From the NCBI GenBank assembly GCA_014762495.1, contig JABURT010000112.1, positions 1 to 39,549 of the forward strand: DNA of 39,549 bases. The letters run 5' to 3'. Shown in pieces: positions 17,022-27,100 of the stretch (its first letter is position 1; every line of letters starts with the position of its first letter). The stretch is from Gammaproteobacteria bacterium. Its GTDB lineage: Bacteria > Pseudomonadota > Gammaproteobacteria > Thiohalospirales > Thiohalospiraceae. Under the pieces are notes generated by a model. The model searched no databases and had not been told where the DNA came from. It saw only the letters and a program-made list of their open reading frames with translations. Made by a program: the position numbers and the translations under genes.

Positions 17022-17660
17022 ATGGCGAGGTCTGATCGAAAACAGCGTGAATTCGAGAGGCGCGAGCGGGAGATTGTCGAGGCCGCCCATGCACTGTTCA
17101 AACAAGGCGACATCCACGCCGTCACCATCGAGCAGATCGCCGAGGCCGCTGATATTGGCAAGGGCACCGTCTACAAGCATTTCCAGAGCAAGGACGAGAT
17201 CTATGCACGCATCATCATCCAGCTCAACCGTGCCATGCGCGCCGATATCGCCGCCATCGATAACGATCTCCCCTTTCGTAAGCGTCTGGATCGCATCATA
17301 GAGGTGATCTGGGAACACGACATGCGCGATTCTCAGTTTCTGCGCCGTCTCAATATTCATGTGATGACCGGCAACTTCCGCCAAAACCTGGGGCCGGAAA
17401 TGCTAGCGGCCATGCAGTCAATGCAGCAGGAAGATGGGGAATTCTACTTACAGTTACTGGCTGAGGCACAACAGCGCGGCGAGATTGTCGAGGCGCCTCT
17501 TGAAGAGTTGTTGTTCTGTGCCAGTTCGGCCATCGACGGCGCCATCCTGAAGTATTGGTTCATGGAATCGGGCGGCGATGTCACGGCAGCGGACAGTCAG
17601 AGATTTCTCAGACACCTACAGGATTTTGTCTATCGCGCCTTAACTGGCCGGAACAATTAA
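17022..17660 (+). CDS. TetR family transcriptional regulator
   Basis: This 212-residue regulator has a typical TetR helix-turn-helix at about residues 10-55: EIVEAAHALFKQGD, then VTIEQIAEAADIGKGTVYKHFQSKDEIYARII. The C-terminal ligand domain has no recognisable binding motif. The ATG at 17022 was chosen over an upstream alternative because AGGA precedes it and because it leaves the palindromic operators outside the coding region. It is the first gene of a probable operon of four hydrolases, with 24 bases to the next start, and probably controls them together with itself. The inducer is unknown. Confidence 0.85.
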   Translation: MARSDRKQREFERREREIVEAAHALFKQGDIHAVTIEQIAEAADIGKGTVYKHFQSKDEIYARIIIQLNRAMRADIAAIDNDLPFRKRLDRIIEVIWEHDMRDSQFLRRLNIHVMTGNFRQNLGPEMLAAMQSMQQEDGEFYLQLLAEAQQRGEIVEAPLEELLFCASSAIDGAILKYWFMESGGDVTAADSQRFLRHLQDFVYRALTGRNN

Positions 17661-17684
17661 TCTGGACAATCAGGGAAGAGAGGC

Positions 17685-18719
17685 ATGGCAATCCATTCCA
17701 CAAACATATTCCTGTCATGGAGTAGGCGGATCGCTCTTGGCCTTTTCGTCACACTGCTTGCCCTACTCGGGCTCGGCGCGGGCTATGAATTCATGGCCTC
17801 GACCTATGCACGATACGCCTACCCTCCCCCCGGTCGGATGATCGAGATTGACGATTATCGCCTGCACCTGGATTGCAGGGATCGGGGAGCACCCACCATT
17901 ATTCTGGAAGCCGGCGGCAGTCAGGGCAGCATTTCATGGGGCCTGGTCCAGGGGCCGTTATCGAAACACACCCGGGTGTGCAGCTACGACCGAGCAGCCA
18001 TGGGATGGAGTGATCCGGCACCGCATCCCCAGTTCGCCCGGGATGTCGTCCATGATCTTCATACGCTGCTGGATAAGGCAGACGTCCATGGTCCCTTGAT
18101 CCTGGTGGGCCATTCCATCGGTGGCATTTACGTTCGCGCGTATACCGCACAATACCCTCAACGTGTACAGGCCCTGCTATTGATCGATTCGGTACATGAA
18201 GACGGCCTCTCCAACTTGTGGAAGTCACAGCCCAAACTCGCCCGCAAGATGCAGGACAATCAGCAGGGAGTTGAGAGAATAATCCCCCTCATCGACTGGT
18301 TGACTCCACTGGGTATACCTCGCCTTTTCTATCGTGACGGAGTGGATGTCTATCCGGACAGGCTGCGTGGAGGGTACGCAGCGACCTATTTTCGCCCGCA
18401 ACGACTCAAGGCATCACTGGCCGAGATCACACAGCTCAATGCCAAGCTCGCACAAGTCAAATCAAAATTGAGTTCACTGGGCGCACGACCGCTGATTGTC
18501 ATGACCGCCGGACGTTATTTGAAGGTTCCGGGCCTGACAGAGGACGAGAGCCGCCTAGTCTATGACAACCACTGGCAGATGCAGGCGAAACTACTTGCGC
18601 TCTCCAGTCATAGCCAACAAATCGTGGTCAGACACAGCGGCCACAATATCCATCTGGAACAACCTCGTGTTGTCATCAAGGCAATACGAACCCTGATTGA
18701 TAACAAGGTACACCCATGA
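17685..18719 (+). CDS. Membrane-anchored alpha/beta hydrolase
   Basis: This 344-residue protein has one N-terminal hydrophobic segment (about 15-37), so the catalytic domain is probably periplasmic. The nucleophile elbow GHSIGG places Ser144. The oxyanion region ILEAGGSQGSISWG is at about 73-86, and the catalytic His is in the C-terminal VRHSGHNIHLEQP (His320 or His323). This layout fits hydrolases that act on esters, lactones or similar small substrates. Its last four bases (ATGA) overlap the start of the serine hydrolase gene, so the two are translationally coupled. The substrate is not identifiable. Confidence 0.8.
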   Translation: MAIHSTNIFLSWSRRIALGLFVTLLALLGLGAGYEFMASTYARYAYPPPGRMIEIDDYRLHLDCRDRGAPTIILEAGGSQGSISWGLVQGPLSKHTRVCSYDRAAMGWSDPAPHPQFARDVVHDLHTLLDKADVHGPLILVGHSIGGIYVRAYTAQYPQRVQALLLIDSVHEDGLSNLWKSQPKLARKMQDNQQGVERIIPLIDWLTPLGIPRLFYRDGVDVYPDRLRGGYAATYFRPQRLKASLAEITQLNAKLAQVKSKLSSLGARPLIVMTAGRYLKVPGLTEDESRLVYDNHWQMQAKLLALSSHSQQIVVRHSGHNIHLEQPRVVIKAIRTLIDNKVHP

Positions 18720-20488
18720 GGGCCGCCCTGGTACTTATCTTGTACGCTTTAGCATTAGGAGGATGCAGCATGTCCATACCCACCAAACCCTATGAAAATG
18801 TGAGTGATAAGGCGCAACGATATGGCGAGATGAAACAGGAGCTCACCGCCTGGATCAAAAAGGGGATGAGGAAACACAAGATCACGGGCATGAGTATCGC
18901 CCTGCTGGATGAAGGTGAAATTGTCTGGGCCGAAGGCTTCGGCTGGGCCGACAAGAACAAGCAACGTCAGGCGGATGTGAACACTTTATATAAGGCCGGC
19001 TCCATCTCCAAGGTATTTACTGCAAGCGCCGTCATGCAACTGGTGGAACAGGGCAAGGTCGATCTGGATGTACCGATCCAGACCTACATCCCGGAACTGA
19101 AGCCCAAGTATCATTTTGAGATGAACACACCGATCACCTTGCGCCAGATTATGTCTCACCGATCAGGCCTGACCGGTGATCGACTCTCCGGCATGTTTAC
19201 TGAACACCCAAAACGCTTCGATACCATCATCGAACACTTGAACCGCGTTCACCATCCCTATGCACCCAATACGGTAACAGCCTATTCCAACCTGGCAACG
19301 GACTTACAGGGCATCGTCATCGAGCGCGTCACCGGTGAACGTTTCGAAGATTACATGGAGCAACATATCCTAAAACCGCTTGGCATGAAGACCTCCACCT
19401 TCAATGATGGTCACGTGGTTCCAGAGCTCATGTCACAGGCCTATCGACATAACAAAGAAGGAATTGAGTTGCCGCTACGTGACCTACCGGCAGGGAATCT
19501 TTACACCTCAGCCCTGGAACTGAGTCGTTTCGCAAACATGGTCATGCAAAATGGCGATCCAATTCTGGAGCCAAATTCAATACGGAAAATGCTTCAGCCT
19601 CAGGTCGACATGGAAACCACACACGGCCTGGGCGGAGAACACGGTCTCAATTGGGTTATCGATGAACCTGACTTGAACCACCTGGGAAGGGTCGCATGGC
19701 ACAACGGCGGCACCATCCATTTTTTCAGCTACCTTGTCATCTTGCCCGATCATGGACTGAGTCTGGTTGTGCTGGCCAATAGTGATACGGCCCTGGCATT
19801 TGAACAGAAGCTTGTGCACAAAATCCTCAAGCAGGCGGCCGCCATAAAATCCGGTACACCAATAATTGAATCGACGCCGACTCACTCAGCATACACACCT
19901 ATGCCGGCGTCGATGTATCAATCCTTACCTGGGATGTACGCCACGATGGCCGGCCCGCTTAAGCTTTCGGGCAGTGGCAAAACCGTCAAAGGAAAATTCA
20001 TGGGCCTGACCATCAAGTTGTCTCATCATGAGGATGGCTGGTTGTCCCCGCATCCAAGACTGTTCGGCGTCATACCGCTGCCAGCTAAAATCATGCAGGG
20101 AATACGCATCAAACCAGTTGAGATAAATGGAGACAGGCTTCTCATCGCAGACTATAAAGGCAGCATTTTACCCATTGCAGTACGGGTTGAACCGTACACC
20201 ATCCCTCCACAGTGGAACAATTTCAAAGGCAAATATACTCTGGATGAAGCCGACACGAGTTACAACTTCTTCCATCAACTGCACATTACTGAATCACATG
20301 GATACATAATTATTTCAACCAGAGTCCCAAACCAGGGAAAGCTTAAATTAATCGTCAGGTCTGTTTCAGATAACACAGGCGTATTGGAAAGCTACGGACG
20401 CAGTGGAAGAGAGACGATCTATTTCGAAAACGCTAATGGTCGACCCGCTATCCGTTTGCTCGGCTATCATTTCATCAAGGATGAATAG
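18716..20488 (+). CDS. Serine beta-lactamase-like hydrolase lipoprotein (class C/esterase family)
   Basis: This 590-residue protein begins with a lipoprotein signal (ALALGGC, lipid Cys near residue 17), so it is likely membrane-anchored outside the cytoplasm. The penicillin-binding-type catalytic domain has SISK at 96-99 (SxxK), a YSN motif in AYSNLATDLQG and the third motif as HNGG in AWHNGGTIHF. The family covers class C beta-lactamases, D-aminopeptidases and esterases, and antibiotic resistance should not be assumed. The last 200 residues or so form an extra mostly beta domain, common in this family and of unknown role. It overlaps the preceding gene by 4 bases and abuts the next gene directly. 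Confidence 0.8.
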   Translation: MRAALVLILYALALGGCSMSIPTKPYENVSDKAQRYGEMKQELTAWIKKGMRKHKITGMSIALLDEGEIVWAEGFGWADKNKQRQADVNTLYKAGSISKVFTASAVMQLVEQGKVDLDVPIQTYIPELKPKYHFEMNTPITLRQIMSHRSGLTGDRLSGMFTEHPKRFDTIIEHLNRVHHPYAPNTVTAYSNLATDLQGIVIERVTGERFEDYMEQHILKPLGMKTSTFNDGHVVPELMSQAYRHNKEGIELPLRDLPAGNLYTSALELSRFANMVMQNGDPILEPNSIRKMLQPQVDMETTHGLGGEHGLNWVIDEPDLNHLGRVAWHNGGTIHFFSYLVILPDHGLSLVVLANSDTALAFEQKLVHKILKQAAAIKSGTPIIESTPTHSAYTPMPASMYQSLPGMYATMAGPLKLSGSGKTVKGKFMGLTIKLSHHEDGWLSPHPRLFGVIPLPAKIMQGIRIKPVEINGDRLLIADYKGSILPIAVRVEPYTIPPQWNNFKGKYTLDEADTSYNFFHQLHITESHGYIIISTRVPNQGKLKLIVRSVSDNTGVLESYGRSGRETIYFENANGRPAIRLLGYHFIKDE

Positions 20489-21196
20489 ATGAACATTGCC
20501 GCCCATATACTTGTGTTCATTATTATCATCCTGCTGCCTCTTATCAGCGTGTTCAGCATGCGACGACTCAGGCAAGTGCATGATCTTAATATCAATCGTG
20601 CCATGGATTATCTCATCAATGCGGCATTCCTTTGGTTCCTGGCACTACTTATTGGACTCAACTGGTTTTATCTTGGGCGTTCGTACGAGTCTCTTGGGCT
20701 AGGCACTCCGGACACAACCTCAATTGTTATTATCTCGACTATTATCATTCTCGCCTTGATACTTGTACGAGTTGTACGCGGCAAGATACTTGCCAACGAT
20801 GATTACAAACACAAGTTGCTCGGCTCTCTGGACTATGTGCTCATCCTCCTGCCTCGAACACGTCGTGACCTTCGGGCCTTCTTCCTGCTTTCCATCTCAG
20901 CCGGGATCTGTGAAGAGATCCTCTATCGAGGTTTTCTATACGAATATCTATTGCAGTTCCTGTCGTTATTCTGGGTGGTCATCATCTCCTCTATCCTGTT
21001 TGGCATCGCCCACTCCTATCAAGGTATTCGAGGAATCCCCTTAACCGGCCTGATCGGCCTGGCACTTGGCCTGATCTATGTCTACACCGGAACGCTGTGG
21101 GCCTCGATTGCATTACATGCCGCTATTGATATGGGTTACGGCTATCTGAGTTGGCTTGCCATGCAGGATAGAGGTGAAAGGGACAGGCATCCCTGA
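20489..21196 (+). CDS. CPBP family intramembrane metalloprotease (Abi/CAAX type)
   Basis: This 235-residue protein has about six or seven membrane segments and the CPBP motifs: CEEILYRGF with Glu142-Glu143 and Arg147, a His in FGIAHSYQG (about 175), and ALHAAIDMG with His210 and Asp214. The family includes Rce1-like CAAX proteases and bacterial proteins tied to bacteriocin self-immunity or peptide maturation. Its start codon directly follows the stop of the serine hydrolase gene, so the two are probably cotranslated. Whether it cleaves a partner in this operon is unknown. Confidence 0.85.
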   Translation: MNIAAHILVFIIIILLPLISVFSMRRLRQVHDLNINRAMDYLINAAFLWFLALLIGLNWFYLGRSYESLGLGTPDTTSIVIISTIIILALILVRVVRGKILANDDYKHKLLGSLDYVLILLPRTRRDLRAFFLLSISAGICEEILYRGFLYEYLLQFLSLFWVVIISSILFGIAHSYQGIRGIPLTGLIGLALGLIYVYTGTLWASIALHAAIDMGYGYLSWLAMQDRGERDRHP

Positions 21197-21207
21197 GGAG
21201 ATAAGGC

Positions 21208-22545
21208 ATGAAGCGGACGATGACGATTCTAATGTTGGTTATCACTGCCTGCTCACCCACCATCTCTGTTGAGGAGAACACGATGAATAGCCACATCGAC
21301 AAGGCCGAACAACTGTTCAAGCAGGGTCATTTCCCCGAGGCACAGGCTGAGTACCTGAAGGCCCTGCAACAAGATCCGAACAACAACCAACTCCTGCACA
21401 AACTCGGTCTGCTTGCTCTATGGGAGAATGATACGAAGCAGGCCATCGATTACCTACTCAGCAGTTATGAAAACAGTAACTGGCTGGGACGACGCTGGCC
21501 CCTACGCTCCCAGCTCACCTACCAGATCGGCAGTGCCTACCAACGCCGGGATGACTATGCCAGTGCGGCGAAGTGGTATGCGAGGGCAGTGGGCCCCTGG
21601 GCGATAGGCCCACTCAAGATGATCCAGGGCTTACAAAGGCATGCAGAGGCCTTTGCCGGTACAACACCCTATCAAATCACGGGTGACAACATCAGCGAGC
21701 TTCCCTTTGTCATGCTGGATCCGCTTCCAGTGGTCGAGGTAAGCATAAATGGCCAGGGTCCCTATGAATTTTTTATCGACACTGGCGGCGCCGATGTCAT
21801 CCTGCGAGGTGAGCTCGCACAGGAATTCGGCCTCCCCAGACACGGTGAGATCACCGGGACCTTCGCCGGAGGCAAGGAAGGAAAGATCATCCTGTCCAAG
21901 CTGGAACAGTTGGGTCTGGGTGGTATCGATATTCATAATCTTCCCGTTCACCTGCATAAACTGGAGGGTGTCGATGAGATCTTCCAGCGTAAGATCCACG
22001 GAGTGATCGGTACCAGCCTATTGCGTCACTTTTACGCCAGCATCGATTACCGTCGACAAAAACTGGTATTACGACAGAAAAATTCCGGCAATCGAAAATT
22101 GCTGGATGAGATGGCGTCTGATGCCATCAATATCCCCTTCTGGTTAATCGAGACGCATATGATCATGGCACGGGGGCGTATCAATGATCTTCCCGAAACC
22201 CTGTTATTTGTCGATACCGGACTGGCCGATAGGGGATTCCTGATTTCGCAAACAACGGCCGATGCGGCTGGCCTGAGTTTCGACTGGTCAGGGGCAAGAG
22301 AATCAAGTGGTGGCGGCGGCAAGATCAGGGAGCTGTATTTCACATTGGATCAGGTCACGCTGGGTACGGGGGTAAACACGATCACCCAACAGGCGGTCAA
22401 GGCAAGCATACACGAGGGAGAGCATCCCATCTTCAAAGGCATTCTGGGCTTCGAGGTCGGCGGCCTGATCTCTCACGACTTCTTCAGAACCACTCGCCTT
22501 AGTTTCGACTTCGACAGGATGCAACTTCTGATTCAGGCGCCATAA
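21208..22545 (+). CDS. TPR-aspartic protease (retropepsin-like) lipoprotein
   Basis: This 445-residue protein has three parts. A short signal with a lipobox-like VITAC gives a candidate lipid Cys at 15. TPR-like helices follow at about 27-130 (AEQLFKQGHFPEAQAEYLKAL). The third part is a double aspartic-protease domain with two Asp-Thr-Gly motifs, at 191-193 (FFIDTGGADVIL) and 336-338 (LLFVDTGLADRG). Both catalytic aspartates lie in one chain, as in pepsin, although each lobe looks retropepsin-like. The start with GAGGAG upstream was chosen; an internal ATG at residue 26 would make a cytoplasmic form. It is the last gene of the operon. Confidence 0.8.
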   Translation: MKRTMTILMLVITACSPTISVEENTMNSHIDKAEQLFKQGHFPEAQAEYLKALQQDPNNNQLLHKLGLLALWENDTKQAIDYLLSSYENSNWLGRRWPLRSQLTYQIGSAYQRRDDYASAAKWYARAVGPWAIGPLKMIQGLQRHAEAFAGTTPYQITGDNISELPFVMLDPLPVVEVSINGQGPYEFFIDTGGADVILRGELAQEFGLPRHGEITGTFAGGKEGKIILSKLEQLGLGGIDIHNLPVHLHKLEGVDEIFQRKIHGVIGTSLLRHFYASIDYRRQKLVLRQKNSGNRKLLDEMASDAINIPFWLIETHMIMARGRINDLPETLLFVDTGLADRGFLISQTTADAAGLSFDWSGARESSGGGGKIRELYFTLDQVTLGTGVNTITQQAVKASIHEGEHPIFKGILGFEVGGLISHDFFRTTRLSFDFDRMQLLIQAP

Positions 22546-22653
22546 CAGGCCAGAAGTAAACCAAGGCTTGTCCAGATGATGAGGGTTATGCGGCTAACGT
22601 CTGCCATGTCTGAGATCGTATTTCTTCAAAACACGGATTAACCAGTACACGGC

Positions 22654-23109
22654 CTATTTCGGTTTGGGATAAATATTTGAGTGTAATATTTCCATAAACC
22701 ACTCCGGATGTTTCACGGGCAAAAAGCCATTCTGCTCATACAGTCCGTGTGCATTCTTGGTCGCCAATAATACACGCCGCAAGCCCTGTAGATCTGGATG
22801 CTCAAGGATGGTACGAATGAACCACTTGCCCAGGCCCTGGCCCCTATGTTTCGGCAAGATAAAGACATCGGCGAGATAGGCGAAGGTTGCCCTGTCGGTT
22901 ATCAGGCGGGCAAAGCCAATCTGTTTATTGTGCTGGTAAAGCCCAACACAAAGCGAATTGTCTATCGACTTCTCCAGTATCGTCCTGGGTATCCCTTTCG
23001 CCCAGTAGGATTCACAAAGGAAACCGTGGATCATCTCCAGATCCAGTTCCTGTCTTGAATCAGAAATCCGATATGAGTCACGCTTCCATTCCACGCGCTT
23101 ACTTTCCAT
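22654..23109 (-). CDS. GNAT family N-acetyltransferase
   Basis: This 151-residue acetyltransferase has the acetyl-CoA loop RGQGLGKWF near residues 90-98, preceded by the beta-strand LADVFILPKHR. The ending LYEQNGFLPV is typical of the fold. It begins on the opposite strand from nfo, with a divergent gap of about 130 bases. No strong ribosome-binding site is seen before the ATG at 23109, so the exact start is unsure. The substrate is unknown. Confidence 0.75.
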   Translation of the reverse strand: MESKRVEWKRDSYRISDSRQELDLEMIHGFLCESYWAKGIPRTILEKSIDNSLCVGLYQHNKQIGFARLITDRATFAYLADVFILPKHRGQGLGKWFIRTILEHPDLQGLRRVLLATKNAHGLYEQNGFLPVKHPEWFMEILHSNIYPKPK

Positions 23110-23237
23110 GGCAAAGAAAAATTCAGTGTAAGCAATAAATCTAGCAAATGAGAGAGCGCTTTTATAGAAATATCGTATGGATGCCTTGTATCCGTAACGA
23201 TAGAATGTAATTTCAATTCATATAGATAAAATGTGCG

Positions 23238-24083
23238 ATGAAATACGTTGGTGCCCATGTTTCCGCCGCCGGCGGTGTCGAAAACGCCCCACTCAATGCC
23301 CAGGCCATCGGCGCCAGGGCCTTTGCCCTGTTCACCAAGAACCAGCGCCAATGGCATGCCAAGCCGTTGACCGATGAGAGTATTGCGGCCTTTAAGCAGA
23401 ACCTGAAAGATTTGGGTATCAAGCCCAGGCATGTCCTGCCTCACGACAGCTACCTCATCAACCTGGGCCACCCGGAGAAGGCAGGCATCAAGAAGTCTCG
23501 CGACGCCTTCATCGATGAGATGCAACGATGCCAGCAACTCGGCCTGAAGTTGCTCAACTTCCACCCCGGCGCTCATCTGACCAAGATCGATGAAGAGACC
23601 TGCCTGGACCGCATCGCCGAATCCATCAATCTCGCACTCGACAAGAGTGAAGGCATCACCGCCGTGATCGAGAACACCGCCGGCCAGGGGACTAACCTCG
23701 GCCATCGCTTCGAGCACCTGGCCCATATTATCGACCAGGTGGAGGACAAAAAGCGCGTCGGTGTCTGTCTCGATACCTGTCACACCTTTACCGCCGGTTA
23801 CGACCTGCGAACCGAGGAGACCTGCGAAGCGACCTTCAAGGCGTTCGGCGAACTCGTCGGCTTCAAGTATCTAAAAGGTATGCACCTCAACGACTCCAAG
23901 CCCGACCTCGGTTCACGAGTGGATCGCCACGAATCACTGGGCAAGGGCAAGCTAGGACTCACCGTCTTCCGCTATATCATGAAGGACAAGCGATTTGACG
24001 ATATCCCCCTGATCCTCGAGACCATCGACTCGGAGCTGTGGGAAAAGGAGATCAAGATGCTGTATCAAATGGAGAATGACTGA
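23238..24083 (+). CDS. nfo: Endonuclease IV (AP endonuclease)
   Basis: This 281-residue zinc-dependent enzyme cleaves DNA at abasic sites in base excision repair. Family motifs are visible in order: [16 protein letters not shown] at the start, [34 protein letters not shown] and [17 protein letters not shown]. Together these supply the His, Glu and Asp ligands of the trinuclear zinc centre. The length fits the family (E. coli 285). It is followed after 87 bases by recC on the same strand, which groups two DNA repair functions. Confidence 0.97.
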   Translation: MKYVGAHVSAAGGVENAPLNAQAIGARAFALFTKNQRQWHAKPLTDESIAAFKQNLKDLGIKPRHVLPHDSYLINLGHPEKAGIKKSRDAFIDEMQRCQQLGLKLLNFHPGAHLTKIDEETCLDRIAESINLALDKSEGITAVIENTAGQGTNLGHRFEHLAHIIDQVEDKKRVGVCLDTCHTFTAGYDLRTEETCEATFKAFGELVGFKYLKGMHLNDSKPDLGSRVDRHESLGKGKLGLTVFRYIMKDKRFDDIPLILETIDSELWEKEIKMLYQMEND

Positions 24084-24170
24084 GCACAGTCAATATTCAG
24101 CTTGGCACTGACGGGGAGTGATCCGGTAAACTCGGCCCATGGATAGGATGAACCCGGTGCCCAGACTGCC

Positions 24171-27100
24171 ATGCTGACCCTCTTTCACAGCAACCGGCAG
24201 GAACAGTTGATCGCCCAACTGGCAGAGATCACCAGCCGTCACCGCCGCCATCCATTCAGTCCCGAGATCATCGTTACCCAGAGCCCGGGCATGGCACGCT
24301 GGATTGCCATCCAGCTGGCCGAACGTCTCGGCATCGCCGCCAACTATGAATTCCCACTCCCCTCCAGCTTCTTCTGGAAACTGTTTACCGGCCAGTTTCC
24401 CGAGCTGGGGGAGACCTCGGGCTATGAAAAACCGGTACTGACCTGGCGCATCATGAAACGCCTGCCTGAACTCATCGGCCAGCCCCCCTTCGCGCCCTTG
24501 CAGCGCTACCTGCAGGAAGAGGACGAGCGCCGCGACTATCAGCTAGCCCGCCGTATTGCCGATGTTCTCGACCAATACCTTATATACAGGACGGAGATGG
24601 TGCTTCAGTGGGAGGCAGAGTCGGCTGGCGATGACTGGCAGGCGATGCTCTGGCGCGAGCTGGTCAAGGATACCGGCGAGCGGCCCAACCGCGCCCAACT
24701 ACTTCAGGGCTTTATCGAGAACTGTCGTGCCGGCAAGCTGGATGCCGCCAGCCTGCCCGAGCGCATTAACTTGTTCGGCATTCCGACCCTGCCCCCCGCC
24801 TACCTGGAGCTACTCAATTGCCTGGCCCAGCATACCGAGGTCAACCTCTTCCTGCTCAATCCCTGCCAGTTCTACTGGGGTGATATCGAGGACCAGAAAC
24901 GTATCGCCCGGCGACGCAGCAAGCTGGTCTTGCAAGGCCAGGTGGAAGAGGATCACCACTTCTACGGCAATCGACTGCTCGCCTCCATGGGCAAGCAGGG
25001 ACGCGACTTTGTTGATGCCCTCATCCAGTACGACCCTATTGAACAGGAACTCTTCGACGAAGACTTTAACGACACCATGTTGGGCCGACTGCAGCAGGAT
25101 ATCCTCGAGCTCGATGAAGTCGAACGTGGCGAGTGTGAGGTGGATGCCTCGCTCGGCCTGCACAGTTGCCACTCGCCCATGCGCGAGGTGGAGATCCTGC
25201 ATGATCGCCTACTGGATCTCTTTAACAAGGACTCGGCGCTGCAACCCCACGATGTCATTATCATGACCCCCGACGTGGAGGGCTACGCCCCATTCATTGA
25301 GGCGGTCTTCGGCGGTGCCGAGGGCGAACACTATATCCCCTGGACCCTGTCGGACCGGACGCCACAGGGACAGCACCCGGTGATCCGCGCCTTTCAGCAA
25401 CTGCTGGATGTGGCCAGTGGCCGCTTCGAGGCCAGCGAGGTCCTGTCCCTGCTCGAAAACCCGGCAATCCTCAAACGTTTCAAACTGGATGGCGCCGACT
25501 TTGAACGCATCAGGCGCTGGATCCACGACAGTGGTATCCGCTGGGGCCTGAATGAACGTTCACGTAAGGAGATGGCGGTAAACAGCGACAGCCATACCTG
25601 GGCCTTCGGTCTACGTCGACTGCTGCTGGGTGTCGCCCTGCCCGCCGATGCCGGGCTCTATGCCGACATCGCACCCTATCCCCATATCGAGGGACAGGCG
25701 GCCGTGGCCCTGGGTCAGTTGATGCAATACATCGAGGCACTGGAATCACTCCAGCAGCGACTGCGCGGCAAGTATCGTGCAAGAGAATGGGCCGAACTCA
25801 TCAACCAGTCACTGGAGACCTTCTTCATCCAGGATGACAACAGCGAGACCGCCCTGCAGTGGGTGCGTGATGCGATGATGGAGCTGGTCGAGCAACAGGC
25901 CGGTGCCGACTACAACGAAAGCTTCGGCCTGGAGATCCTGCGCGATCACCTCAATAGCAGCCTCAACGAGGCCCTCTCCGATACCCACTTCCTCAACGGC
26001 AAGCTCACCTTCTGCACCCTGCTGCCCATGCGCAGCCTGCCCTTCAAGCTGGTGATGATGATCGGCATGAACGAGGGCAGTTTCCCGCGCCAGAACCGCC
26101 CGCTGGGCTTCGACCTGATTGCCCAACACCCCAGGCGCGGCGACCGCTCTCGACGTGAGGACGATCGTTACCTGTTCCTGGAGGCGCTGCTGTCGGCACG
26201 GCAGGCGCTTTATATCAGTTACGTCGGACGCGACATTCGCGACAACTCGCCACGCCTGCCCTCGGTCCTGGTAAGCGAACTGCTCGACACCATCGAGCAC
26301 TGCTACGGCAAGCGGACACGAGCCGCCCTCATCACCGAGCACCCCATGCAGGCCTTCGCCGCACGCAACTATCTCGATCGAGGCGAACACTACTCCTATG
26401 CCGCCGACTGGTTGCCGGACATGGCCGCCATCAAGATGAGCAGAGACGAAGTGAAGCCCTTTATCTCCGCGCCACTGCCCGCCTTGGAAGAGATGGACGA
26501 AGTGATCGATCTGGCCGAGTTGATCCGGTTTTTCACCGAGCCGGCCAGGGCCTTCCTCAAGAAGCGCCTGGGCATTCATTTCGGCTACCGTAATGAGCTA
26601 CTGGAAGACAGCGAACCCTTCGCCCTGGACACCCTGCAACAATACAGCTTGAAACAGGAGCTGCTGCAAAGCGTACTGGATGAACAGGACTCGCTGGAGT
26701 TCGAGCGGAAGTTTGATCAGATCAGGGCCCGCGGCGACCTGCCTCCCGCGCCGTTCGATCGCCTCAACTACGAGTGGTTGAGCGAAGAGCTGGAGCTCCA
26801 GGCGCAAGCGATACAGGACTATATCGCCGAACCCGGCGAGGACATCGAGATCGACCTGTCGCTGGGCGGGCATCGCCTCACCGGCTGGCTACGCAATGTC
26901 TATGGCCAGGGTGTGGTCGCCTACCGCCCCGCCACCATCAAGCCCAGGGACCGGCTTCAGATCTGGATCGAACACCTCGCCTACAATGCGCTCATGGGCA
27001 GTGGCGTGAGTTATTATCTCGGCAGCGATGCCTCGCTTCACTTCACCCCGGTGGCAAACGCCCGCGACTTGCTGACGGATCTCGTCACCCTTTATCTCGA

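Noticed and set aside
18716-20488. Antibiotic-resistance beta-lactamase
   Set aside because: The motifs fit the broad serine hydrolase family, and the long C-terminal domain and operon context give no specific support for resistance.
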